64,000 nt of DNA. Origin: Scylla paramamosain. Taxonomy: Eukaryota; Arthropoda; Malacostraca; Decapoda; Portunidae. Below, piece after piece: positions 1 to 34,465 of this stretch. The stretch is taken from assembly GCF_035594125.1 (NCBI RefSeq), contig NC_087161.1:6806001-6870000 (forward strand), written 5' to 3'. Position 1 is the first letter of the stretch. Each line of letters starts with the position of its first letter. The notes below the pieces were generated by a model that was not told where the DNA came from, ran no database searches, and saw only the letters and a program-made list of their open reading frames with translations. The translations under genes were made by a program, and so were the position numbers.

Positions 1-133
1 AAAGTTTGTAAATTGGTATTGGTTATGGATTTAAAATGCCTCTATCATGAGGAAATTTTGAGAAGTGTATTCATAAATTTAAATTCTGTATTTGCACCTC
101 ATTTACCCATTCACAGCTGTTCTGATGCCTTAC

Positions 134-3100
134 CTGACAGTGCCATGGTGGATTCCAGCTCTGTCCGTACTGTGTCCAACACACTCCATGCTCCATCCTC
201 ACCCCCGCAGGCCAGACCCCACAGCAGTGGCCGCCCCATGAACACCTGTGAGGGAATGGGTGTAGGTGCTCATGGGATGTTACCCCCCAAAAAATGTCAT
301 GCTTGCAATTTAATCATGGAGCTGAAACATTTTTATTGGCTTCTTTCTAAAGAAATGTCATTTAAAATAAATGCCACATGGTGGAAAAGTGATTAAGTAG
401 ATTGAGTCCATGTACATGTGAGTTGGGAAATTATATAATATTAAGATGAAGAAAAGATGAGTAGTTATGCGAGGCAATTGAGTTTTGAGAAAAAACAAAA
501 AAGATGTTTGAAGATGTATATCACATTTTGGGCAACATAAGAATGACCTTTCATCTCCTGGATAAACATGTTATGAAGATAGTTACCATAGTGATTTAGA
601 CTAAAATTGCATTATGCTGAAGTGTGGTCTCTACCAGAAAAACCTATCCCTCCCACCTAATCCATGCCCATGCCTTGGTATCCTAGCATGCTCCGGGCAC
701 CCCACTGACCATGTTTGCCCCAAGAGCAAGAGCCTTGAAGATATTTGCTCCCTGGGAGAAGCCACTATCCACATACACCTCACAGCGGTCACTCACTGCC
801 TCCACCACCTCGGGAAGGGCCTCCATCTGGGAACAAGGGATGGGGAAATCTCAAGGAAATAACCTGAAAGAAGGGAATGAAGGTGTAAAGAGAGGAAATT
901 AGGGTGCGGAGTGTGTAAAGATAGGGAGTTAGGCTGTTGAAGGTGTTAAGAGAGAAAATCAGAAAAGATAGGGAATTAGGGTGTTGAGGGGGAATCAGGA
1001 TGCACAGAGTGTAGAGAGAGGGAATTAGGATGTGAAGAGTGTAAAAGAAAGGAAGTAAGGTATGGAATGGATAAATCTTGATGACATTGGCACATTATCA
1101 TGGACTTGAATGATTGATAAGTGGTGCCACAAGAAAAGCCATGTAATCGTAATCATTTTGAAAACCTATCTGTGCATGTATGTGATACATCAAGCTCTAC
1201 AAACATAACAGAAATCATTATGTACTGTAATTTTTTGAAAGGGGTTATGTTGAGAGCTAGAAGAGTCCATGCTTGACTAAGATTGGGGAATGCATGAGCT
1301 CTGCATGAAAAAAAAAAAACATGCTAAAGTACTATGAGTGATCACAAGAATAATTTTGTGATTGAAAAAGATCTTTCTTGTGATTTCCCAAGCAGTAAAT
1401 AGGCTGGCACTTACAGACTGATGGTATCTATTGACAAGAGCTGATGATAGACAAAATATAAAAGAACATGATACAAGTAGGACTAGATGCCTACTTCATG
1501 TGAGAAAATTTTGCTTCCCAAAAATACAGGTACTGCCATGTTGATAGGCTTGGAGGCAGAAATTATATAAACAAACTGCATCTCATTTGGGATTGAATAA
1601 AAATGTATATGGAAACAGGACAGTGAGTCTACATCCTCTTTGCTACAACTAGGTAAATACCCACCGTGGGGGCTACACCATCCACCTGTCGAGCACCGTG
1701 GTTGGACACCCAGATAGCTGCAGCGCCAGCCTCCACACCCAGTATCGCGTCCTCCCTTGTCAGGATCCCTTTGAGCACCAGGGGAAGCTTGGTGATGCTG
1801 GGGAGGAGCAATATTAGTATGTGGAAGTGCAGCATGTCTTGATGCTGGAGGGTCATAGCAGTAGGATGTGTACTGACAGGACAATCAAGATTGACCAAAA
1901 TCTACTCTGGTCTTGATCATTAGTGGCCTAATTGGTAATGTGTAAGGGTTCATGTGTAGTGACAGGACAGTCAAGGTTGACCAAAATCTACTTTGGTTTT
2001 GAGCACCAGTGGCCTAATTGGTAATGCGTGAGGGTGTGTTTCCATGGTTGAACACAGTTTGTTGGACAAACACTGTTACCGTATACTGTGATAGATTGGT
2101 GGATAAACTTTGTTACCACATACTCGTACTGCGATATATTGTCAGACAAACACTGTTACTGTAAACTGCGATATATTGTCAGACAAACACTTTTATCATA
2201 TACAGCGTATTAGGATGACATCAAGAGCAAAAAATCAAGGAAAACTGATCTGGCAACAAACACTGCTACCAGATGTTGTATACCATAGTTTTTTCCTCCA
2301 TTCATTGGGAAAAATCTGGCAGACAAAGTTAGGAACTGATGTCCATAGTTAACATGTAACTCAGGCCTAAATCTTAGTGTGTATGGGGACAGTAATTGTT
2401 GACAATTTCTTGATGTTTAAGAATATTACCCTCATTGTTAATTTGGCCTTGGGAGAGAGGTGGTTGTTGCCATTGTCCTGTGTTGTACAGTATTACTATT
2501 ATGGTGTGCAGTAAGATAAAAAAAGAAAAAAAAGCACTATGCAACATAATTGCTACATTGTGTTAGGACAGTGAAAAAAGGGAGTGGTGCAAGGATTGGT
2601 GACAAATTAAAGAAGCTATGCAACAGTTTTACATGAACTGTGACATTTTACTTGAACTACATTCACAAATTACCTTTATGTATTTATTTTTGCTTTTGTA
2701 AACTTAGGTTTTTATGTTCCATAAGCAAGGGTTTTGCCAGTACAGCTTGATTAATAATAATGGCAATTTTTTCCCACCTTGTCAGACATTTGGTTTGCCA
2801 TGTTGACAGCAGGTGAGACCAAAACAAATAATAGCTTCATTGTATGGTAAACATGTAATTTCCTAAATCGTGTGCATGGCTGTATTATAGATCCATGCCT
2901 CTGTTCTGCCAGACAGTGTGCAAAGTTCCAAACTATGAACAGACTAAAGGCCTGTCCACACTATTAGGCAGTGATTGTTAATGTGTGGTGCTCACATCTG
3001 ACTCTTGACAGCTCATGCCTTTCCTTTTTGTTATTGTTATTTGGTAACAGTGTTTGTCTGATAGTGTTTTACCATGTGGATGCATCCTACGACTTTAGTG

Positions 3101-5896
3101 TCTTGCCAGCATCCAATCACATTTGATGGTCATTTTGTCCTGATTTCTTGTGGTCATTTTGTCCTGATTTCAGGTTGATTTTCCAGTGTTTCTTTCATGC
3201 TCCAAAGTGAAAATTAGTTGTCAGGATTTTAAGGATACATCAGACATCTCAAGAAAAGGAAACTAGCTCTGGTAAACATTTAAGAATTAGTGGAAGAAGG
3301 TTCGAGACATAATCTGTGAAAGAAATGAGGATCTGAAGTTTTCATGGATGTGGTCATGTGGAGAAGGAAGATGAAGACTGATGAAACCTATTGAATTAAT
3401 GAAGTGCCAATGCATAGACCAGTAGTGGCATGAGATTATGTTTACTTGTGCAAGTGGAAGTCAGTGACATACCTTTTGAGCCAGGCCACGTCCTCCCAGG
3501 TGAGCGTTGGGTCAAACAGCGAGGCCACATACTCATTGATCCCTGAGCCACCATCTGAGGTATGGAGGTGATTACTTGCTGCCTCATCACTTTGGAAGTT
3601 GGCCATCCTGAGGACAAACCAGCACATGGAGATATTTAGATTGATAATGCAATGGTCACCTGCAACAATTTTTGGGGCAGTCATGCCAGATCCCTGCACC
3701 TGATATACAGGGTATAACATGATTTTCTGCTGATATTGCCAGAGTTGAAAGTACAGATTAATTGAAGTTGAAAGTGTTCTATTCACACATGCATTTTTAA
3801 GTGTTGTTTACCTGTGGTGTAAAAATCAAGTTTGGTCTGGTGTTAGAGACAATGGCTTGGCTGGGTGGGTAACCATGGTGGAGAAACACCATATCCACGC
3901 ACTCCACATTACTTCAAATTATGCAGTGCAATCTAAATGTATTCATTGTCACAGTCTTGGAGGGAAACTGCATGAGACCTGACTAGCAATCACCTGATTT
4001 GCTGCTAGCCTTGCTCTTTCCCAATCCCTGCCTGGACAGACAGTGCATGATACCACACACGCTAGTATTTTATTTGTCTTTTATTACATCCATACTATCA
4101 TTATGTAATGTTATTTGTCACTCACCTGTATGTTGCTATCACTGTAAACTTCCAAAACTTGTAGAAATCATGACTGAATAATTCACAAATCACCAATGGA
4201 CATCTAGATCTACGTATTCTGCCATGGTTGCCAGCTAGGCCCAGCTTATATCTTTCACCAAGCCACACTTGAATTTCATACCAACTAAACAATGCTTCAA
4301 AATGCATATCTTTATACGGTAGAAAATTTCTGATGTAGATTAACCTTTACTTCACCAGTACCATTATCCACAGATATTACACCCTGTATGTGATGTGCAT
4401 CATTAAGTAGCAAGTGATGGTGTTCTTTACGCAAAGAAACAGTGACCTTGTCCTAAAGTGATATAAATGGTCTTTGCACTTGTTAGGCAAAATTTATGGA
4501 AAAACATTGCTGTTAACTATACCTGAGATGAGGAGGAAGTGTGAATTGATTTCTGACATCTGCACGGCGGATGCCAAAGTATGGTGCATCCACAGTGAGT
4601 ACCAGTGCTGAGAAGCCAGCAGCCTCAGCCCTCCTGACCAGGGAGGCTGTCAACTCTCTGTGAAGGTGGAGAGGAGAGCAAGGGTAGTATCATCCTGGAC
4701 TGGAGAGGATATTAACAGTATGGGTTATGTCTTTGATTTGGGGAGGGGAGAGAGAAGACAGGGTTAATCTTTCCATAAAACTGGTCTGTGGTGAATGGCA
4801 CATACCTGTCCTTGTATATGTAGAGCTGAAAGAGGCGCAGTGTGTTTGGGGCTCTCATGGCCACCTCCTCCAGGCTGAATGTGCTGATAGTGCTTAGGGT
4901 GAAGGGGGCACCAATCCGTCCTGCAGCTGTAGGAAAAGTGTTGCCCAGAATACAAGAATGTAAGGAAGAATGAAGGATGCTAAAATTACTTGCCATTCTT
5001 AAGCTGGAAGCTCTCTGTTTTCTGTGAAAGACATATGTGTATGTAGCAAGAGTAAAGAGATGTGTGTAAATTAAAACTATTAGTGAGTGCACATGTGAAA
5101 CAAACATATAGTAGGAGAACAAATTGCAAGGTTGGCAGTGCTGGCTGACCTCGTGCTGTGGCCACTTCCCCATCAGGATGAGCCATCCGCTGCATGGCTG
5201 TTGGGGCCACTCCAAATGGTACAGCAACCTTGTGACCCAGCAGGGTGGTGGCCAGACTGCGCTTTGACACATCTCTCATGAATCTAGGCCGAATGTACCA
5301 CCTAGAGAGGGAAAGTCGTGTGGGTGTTATGCAAAGCAGGTTATAGTGGGAGAAAGGGTCAAATAGTGAAGGGAGGGATGGTATGAGGAAAAGTGCAGTA
5401 AATCAGCTGGAACAAGTAGGTTGATAGCATCTACTGAGAAGAGCTGATGACAATATTATACAAGAAAGACTGGATGCCTGCATGATATGAGGAAATTTAA
5501 CTTTTTGAATATACAAGTACAGATATGTACAGACACTTACATATAGTTTCACACCCCAGGTGCTGCAATAGAAAGCTGTAAGGGATTTATATGCTTATTT
5601 TCTTTGCATACACATACAATAAATGTGCTCAGCCATACTCAGTTTTAACTTTTAACTACAGACATTTGAAACCATTATATTTTTAGCTGCAGCAGTAATA
5701 GCCAGGGTTTATCCCTCAGACTGATCAGTACTCTGTGCCTGGCCTCTCTCTCATACCTGTCCATAGCCTCTTTGTTTTCCTTGAGGGTGACTTCATCCAG
5801 GGCACCTGACTGATAGTAGTCAAGGGCAGTCTTAGGCAGGCGCCAGCGAGCCTCCCGTTCATAGTCCTGCACACCCACTAGTGGTTTGCTCATCAT
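134..5896 (-). CDS. HAO1: 2-hydroxyacid (glycolate) oxidase, 8 exons, 3' end outside window
   Basis: FMN-dependent alpha-hydroxyacid dehydrogenase; the family oxidises glycolate and related 2-hydroxyacids, usually in peroxisomes. Exons in transcript order: 5896-5757, 5301-5150, 4926-4806, 4657-4523, 3607-3473, 1797-1665, 826-710, 245-134. Every junction is GT-AG and every phase joins. Family residues seen: Tyr in ALDYYQSGALDE, TAMQRMAH, Tyr in QLYIYKDR, Asp in LTVDAP, catalytic Lys in VLKGIL, catalytic His and Arg in SNHGARQVDG, and MGRP. Two oddities: the loop normally DGGVR reads DSGFS, losing the FMN-phosphate Arg, and the final ~30 residues including any C-terminal peroxisomal signal are off the window. 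The start ATGATG at 5896 lies just after an acceptor-like tract, so a 5' UTR intron is possible. HAO1 versus HAO2 identity is not resolved. Confidence 0.9.
710..826 (-). CDS. HAO1: Hydroxyacid oxidase exon 7 with altered FMN-phosphate loop
   Basis: A 39-codon exon, phase 0 at both ends. It starts MEALPEVVEAV and runs through VDSGFSQGANIFKALALGA. In the family the segment after the strand is DGGVRxGTDVFKALALGA; here the first Gly is Ser, Val is Phe, and the Arg that contacts the FMN phosphate is Ser. The rest of the helix is conserved, so the exon is not simply decayed. Donor is ATG|GTCAGT, acceptor CCCAG|ATGG. Confidence 0.85.
880..1062. repeat. Degenerate purine-rich tandem repeat in HAO intron 6
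   Basis: Imperfect repeats of about 30-40 bp built on GGGAATTAGGRTG...GTGTAAAGAGA, at least five copies. Lies between HAO exons 7 and 6. No coding potential. Bases 1070-1400 hold unremarkable AT-rich intron. Confidence 0.6.
1415..1540. repeat. Dispersed repeat, copy 1 of 2 (other at 5425-5525)
   Basis: About 110 bp sharing AAGAGCTGATGA, a block ending GATGCCT, then GAGRAAATTT and ATACARGTAC with 5425-5525 in the same orientation. Both copies lie in introns of the hydroxyacid oxidase gene. Family unknown; probably an old transposon fragment. Confidence 0.5.
1868..2033. repeat. Tandem duplication of ~80 bp
   Basis: Two adjacent copies, about 1868-1949 and 1956-2033, each running TGACAGGACARTCAAG, TTGACCAAAATCTACT, GTGGCCTAATTGGTAATG. 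A handful of mismatches. Intron of the oxidase gene. Confidence 0.75.
2050..2206. repeat. Four-copy degenerate tandem repeat, ~38-43 bp unit
   Basis: Units share GACAAACACTGTTAC followed by a TACTGYGATAKATT-type block. The last two copies are nearly identical (GTCAGACAAACACT). A single inverted relative occurs near 3044-3066 (GTAACAGTGTTTGTCTGA). Intronic; from 2210 to 3470 I see no coding signal. Confidence 0.65.
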
Positions 5897-6470
5897 GCTG
5901 ACTGGAGAGCAAAGAAGAATTTTTTGTTAAGGATGGAACTTGCCTGATGAATGGGAAGGAAAGCTTTAACGTGTCTTGTGTTTCTATGGCATAAAGGTTC
6001 TTTTTATTATGAAGAAACTTGCTCTTTACAGGTTTTTTTTTTAAAGTAGTTGTTTGAAGAATTTTTTTGTTTTGATCTTTTTAATATATGTCAAACTATT
6101 TTGCTGAACATGTTTTCTTGGGAGGTTTCTTGAGCTGTTGTGTTGTTCAGGGTTATTGTAAAGCTGTTATCTGGTCTCCATTTAAATTTATGGCCTTCTG
6201 TGTAATTGTGGAATGTGAGGGATGTCAGGTGGTGGTGTTTGGGGAAGATACAAAGGTTTATGTGGATGACATTCTTCATGGTGGGGATTGTGTTGCAGAA
6301 GTGACATATGCCAGGTGTTGGGAGAAAGCTAATCACAGGCATTTGACCAGATTTTCAAAGTTGCCATTTGTCATAACAAGTATCCAAAGAGGTAGTTCAT
6401 CATGATATATCATCATCAGTTATGTGTAACATCTTTCAGTTAACACATGCAAAATACAACACAAAACACA

Positions 6471-6922
<452 letters not shown>

Positions 6923-6940
<18 letters not shown>

Positions 6941-7134
6941 GTCACTGAAATCACTGAAGATGGTGTGTTGTGGTGGAGAATAATATTGCTGCCTGATAAC
7001 TTGTCTGACCTTGGGCACAACTGTGTCCCAACTGTTGCCCCCTGGCTTGTCTGATGTAAACACTATCACCTTGCTCACCCCAGAAGTGGCACCAGCATGG
7101 CTATTGGCTATTATATCATTGATTAGACTTGAAA
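6923..7134 (-). CDS. Unassigned exon-like block
   Basis: On the minus strand one frame stays open for about 70 codons and has the texture of a real exon: it contains SSLINDIIANSHAGATSG, VSKVIVFTSDKPGGNSW, DTVVPKVRQVIRQQYY and ends FNNNWQ at a consensus donor (CAG|GTAAAG, exon end 6923). The upstream limit is weak: ACACAG at 7135 lacks a good pyrimidine tract, and TTTCAAG at 7129 is an alternative. I do not recognise the protein. It could be an exon of another minus-strand gene or an old pseudo-exon. Confidence 0.35.
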
Positions 7135-7306
7135 CTGTGTTCGTTTAAGATGGAATACATCACTTTGAAATTGTTAGATATATGAAAATAATAATAATAA
7201 TAGTAATAATGATAATAATAATAATAAATTATTATTTGTCTATACCAAATTGATGAAGAGCTGTAACAAACAGACTACATGCACATATGCACATACACAC
7301 TCATGT

Positions 7307-7410
<104 letters not shown>

Positions 7411-8700
7411 TATATACAGTCAAATAGATAAAATTATGAAAAATTATCTTCATGGGTATATACAAAATAGAAAATTATGCAGAAGTCTTAGTAAATGAAA
7501 GAAAAGATATGGGAGTGGTAATGAAAAAAAAATCTATTGACAGAAGAACATTTAATATTTAGAGATGGTATGAAAAAGGTTTTAGGAACAAAAAGAATTG
7601 CATTTTAAGTTTTTAGAAGATATAGTAATGTTTTACAAGTATGTACTGTACACATGATTAATTCTTAATCTGTTTATATCAATAGTAATGTGTACTTAGA
7701 AATGCACACTATGTCAGTGTCAGTGGAGAGAGTAAGAGCATATTCTGCTAGCTGAAAATTTTTGCTAAAACTGTTGACTTTGGATTCAATACTTCTTTAA
7801 TACTTCTTGTGGACTTTTGTACTTTTTATTTATTTTTTTGGATAGCGTGGAGAACATTGTGTCCCAGACTTTTTCAGTTTGTTACCCAGTTTAACATGCC
7901 ACTTCTAAGCATCTTGTCCCTTTCACAAATTATTATCAATATTGATATAGATGGCTGAATTAGAGAGCTTACTCAGTATAGGAAGGATGTAACACTAAAT
8001 ACTATCAACACTGCACAGGGCAATATACATGCATACATACTTACATCTGCCTTGGCTGATGCTCACAGAGAAACTGACAGTAAAACAGAGGCAGGCTCAG
8101 GCAGTGAGTGACATGTACTGGATATGTTGTGATTGGGGTTGCCAAGTGACTGTCCTGAAGTATATCTCGTCAAAATGCTCTTGGCTTGCCACACATTTAA
8201 ATACATAGTTCTTCCCTTCTAATATTGTATAGTGATTTTTAATGCATATTGTTATTCAGTTTAACTTTCTTGCTGAATTATAATAGTTTTATTTTACAAC
8301 TTTACAAACTTAGACTCAATTAACATTAATCCCAATGGCAGGTACCACAACATTTTCTTGATTTCCAGAATTCTTCACTATTTTTTGTCATCCCTCTGTT
8401 ACCTCCCAAAAATGGTTTATATTACCACAAATTTAGGAGTCACAGCTGTTGAAGTATAGACTTGTAGAATGAACTTAAGGATAAAGTGATGGAAAACAAA
8501 GGGCATGTAAGTGGAAAGAAAGAATGGATTGATATAGATATGAAAGAACCACACAACCCATTCTACAATTACATGCACACATACACACACACTAAAGCTA
8601 TTAAAGTTATTATTTATATTATTTGTTCTGTTGTTTTTATTTTTTTCTACTTTGAAATAAGAAATTAATAGTTTGATCTAAAACCTTCCTCCTCCCACAG

Positions 8701-31564
<22,864 letters not shown>

Positions 31565-31994
31565 TAAAGAAGACCCCTTCCTTCCTTACTCTGTCTCATC
31601 CTTCATCTCTTTCTCATGCCCATCACACTCCTGAAACTTCTTATCCCAAGTCTTCTACTATTTGAAGTTTTGACTTTTACTCTCCTTTGCGAGATTGACC
31701 CTTCCTGCTCTGGTAGCCTGGTTGTAGTTGTGGCGTCTTGTAGCCGTATACTAGCCAGGGAGTAGAGTTGTGTATTTAATAACAGTAGGTTTGAAGCAGT
31801 AGCATAATTTTCATAATTTTATTGCAAACATTGGCACGAATGATATGAAGTTTTATTTTATGTACAAGTTTTATTTGATAATGCTGTAAATAAGTCTCCC
31901 CAGACTGTCATTTTCTATATTCAGAATGGGAACTCATCAAAGAATGGGGGAAATATTTATCTAGAATACAGTCGTTGTAAAGAGTAATAATAAA
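31565..31994 (+). terminator. STAG: STAG 3' UTR and poly(A) signal
   Basis: AATAAA at 31989-31994, 425 bp after the stop, followed by a T-rich run. This is the expected layout for cleavage and polyadenylation and supports 31562-31564 as a true stop. Confidence 0.65.
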
Positions 31995-31999
31995 TATTT

Positions 32000-34465
32000 T
32001 TTTTTTATACATATATATAAATGCCTTTATCCCCAAATATATATCACCTGCTCATCAACTTAAAGGTACATGGATTAAGAGGTAAGTGTTTCCATTTACA
32101 AGATTGTTATTATTGCTGTCATCTTACTTCAGCTTGTTGGTGTGGCATTCTGTCGTCATTTGCAGTGAACAGATGAAGGCTTTGTGTTGGTGTACTTATC
32201 TGCTGACTTCATTCCTAGTTTTGTTTTTGAGTGGGCCTCCATATTGATATTATCTTGCAGGCATTTCTTTGCCAGAATGATTTAACATAGTAATGTCATG
32301 AGCCTTGCAAGTATTTCCTTGATAATTCAACTAAAGCTGGCAATTACAGGTTACAAATAAGAAGTCTGTTCATCCTTGAGATAATCCCATAATGGTGCTG
32401 TCTTCCTGATAGTACTCCATGATTCTGTGAAGGCCCAGGTTACCAAATTCAACATTTTCCCCAAGTCATTGTGGCTTTGTAGAATCTAGTCTTGCTGTCA
32501 GAAAAAATGTTAAGTAAGAAATGGAAATTGTAAAAAAATAGTAATGTTTCTCCATGCTATCAAAAGGCATGGTAAATCAAAAGTTTGAATGGAAAAATTT
32601 TGTTAAGTAAGAAATGGAAATTGTAAAAAATAGTAATGTTTCTCCATGCTATCAAAAGGCATGGTAAACCAAAAGTTTGAATGGAAAAATTTTGTACTAC
32701 AAGTATTGCATGAAATCACCATTACTTCAGACCACATTTTACTTGTGATCTTGGGATAGACAGTAGTAATTAGTCATGAAACTGTAAAGACCCAATAATG
32801 TGATATTCCGGTTCAAATTGGTGTTTAAACGTGATGGTGGTAAAGATACAATACAGCTTTGCTTTATGAATGAAGAGAATGGAAGCTTAACACTTTCCAT
32901 ATGTTTCAAATTATCATTTCTGAAGTACTGAAGAGCCTTTTGATAATTCTTTTAGTCATACAAAATCTTTGAAGTTCTAAAAAGTTTCTTGAGGTACTAA
33001 ATTAAATACTTTTCTAGTGTTTTGTAAGCTGTAGGCATCCTCAGATGTTCCTCCAGTATCATTTTGCATGAAAATGAAATGCCTTCAGTGAATTTGCAGT
33101 AGGTTGCATTAGTACAGACGCGAGTTTCAGTAGGTGATCTGCTTATGTCACTCTGATCTCATTTGATTTCATACATCCAAGCATTTTGAAATTTAATGAA
33201 ATTCTGTAAGATCCTTGCAAAGACAGTAGACTGTCTTAGTATGGGGTAGATGTGCTGAGCTTCTTTTCTGTTAATTTCAGAGGTGAGGCAGGAATGTTCC
33301 TGATCTATTGCTCTTCAGCATTTGCATAGATTGGATCTGATTAATTTTGGGCATCTGAACAATGCCAAGGTCATAACCTTGGTGCTGATATTATATAATC
33401 AAAATATGGTTACTGGAGGTCTTTCTGATGGCTTATTGCATGAAGTGGTTAAACCTCTTTGACCAGGTCTGTCTGTGCATGTGGTGAGGGTATCATGATC
33501 TAAGACATTTATGTTATTTTGGCAGCATAGTTTGTATTGGGTGTTGAAATGACAGCATGCAGAACATGGCTCTCAGTGTTACAATCTTGGTGAGAGTTAT
33601 AGAATTAGCAGTATTAGTACAGTGTTAACATGAAACCTCACAGACTTGTCCTTCCTGTCAAATTGGCTCTGTAGTGATGGGGTTTGGACACTAACCAACA
33701 CACTGAATTATAAGGCATTAAAATTTGTCAAATTGAGTTTTAAGGAAATTGAAATAGATCAAGGCCTGTTACCAATGAATGTCAAGACTGGTTTGTTGGC
33801 ATAGGCATGTTACGTGGAGTGTGATCCTTTGTGTTGCGTTCCATTTGTTAGTGACTGTCACGAGTGCAGTTCAGGGAGCAACAAAATTTCCAGTTGTAGC
33901 AACTTTATAAATCTTGATATTTTTTTGAGTGATGGTGTTGTAGATGTTTACTTGATCTTTTGTCTGCCAAGGGATGGTCACAGTTCCACCAGTATGATGG
34001 CTGATCTGGTGCATCACTTTGATGATTTTACAAGTTAGTGCGTTCACAGTAGGTACCATGATGGTGGTTGGGACAGAAGAAGAGGACGAAAGATGAAGCA
34101 GAATACAAGACAACAACGGAAGCATCAGCCCTACCCTACTAGGGGGCAGCTGAGGTTAAGGTGAGAGAGAGAGAAAGAGAGAGAGAGAGAATGGGATGGC
34201 AGATTCCCAGAAAATGACCAATGGGTAAGATTTTCTGAGTAGGCAGCTAAACTCTACTATGTTACAGAACAGTTCCAGATGATAAAAAAAGTTGTGTCCT
34301 TTTTTTATGTATTATGTGAGATGTAGGTTAGGGATGAAGTTACAAGGATAGCTCATGACCATTCTGAAGCATTGTTACAAGCATATAAGTTTATGACTTA
34401 CTGGTAGGAATTTTTAAAATTTCATATTGTTACTGGTAGGAATTTTTAAAATTTCATATGTACAT
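32000..34465. other. Gene-free intergenic stretch
   Basis: AT-rich sequence with short ORFs only. It contains the tandem duplication at 32505-32694 and a small GA patch at 34161-34190. A 30-bp duplication sits at 34402-34460 (CTGGTAGGAATTTTTAAAAT twice). Nothing else supportable. Confidence 0.6.
32505..32694. repeat. Two-copy ~95 bp tandem duplication carrying a hairpin
   Basis: Copies at about 32505-32600 and 32601-32694 are almost identical (GTTAAGTAAGAAATGGAAAT ... AAGTTTGAATGGAAAAATTT). Each includes CCATGC-TATCAAAAG-GCATGG, a 6-bp stem hairpin. Confidence 0.85.
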
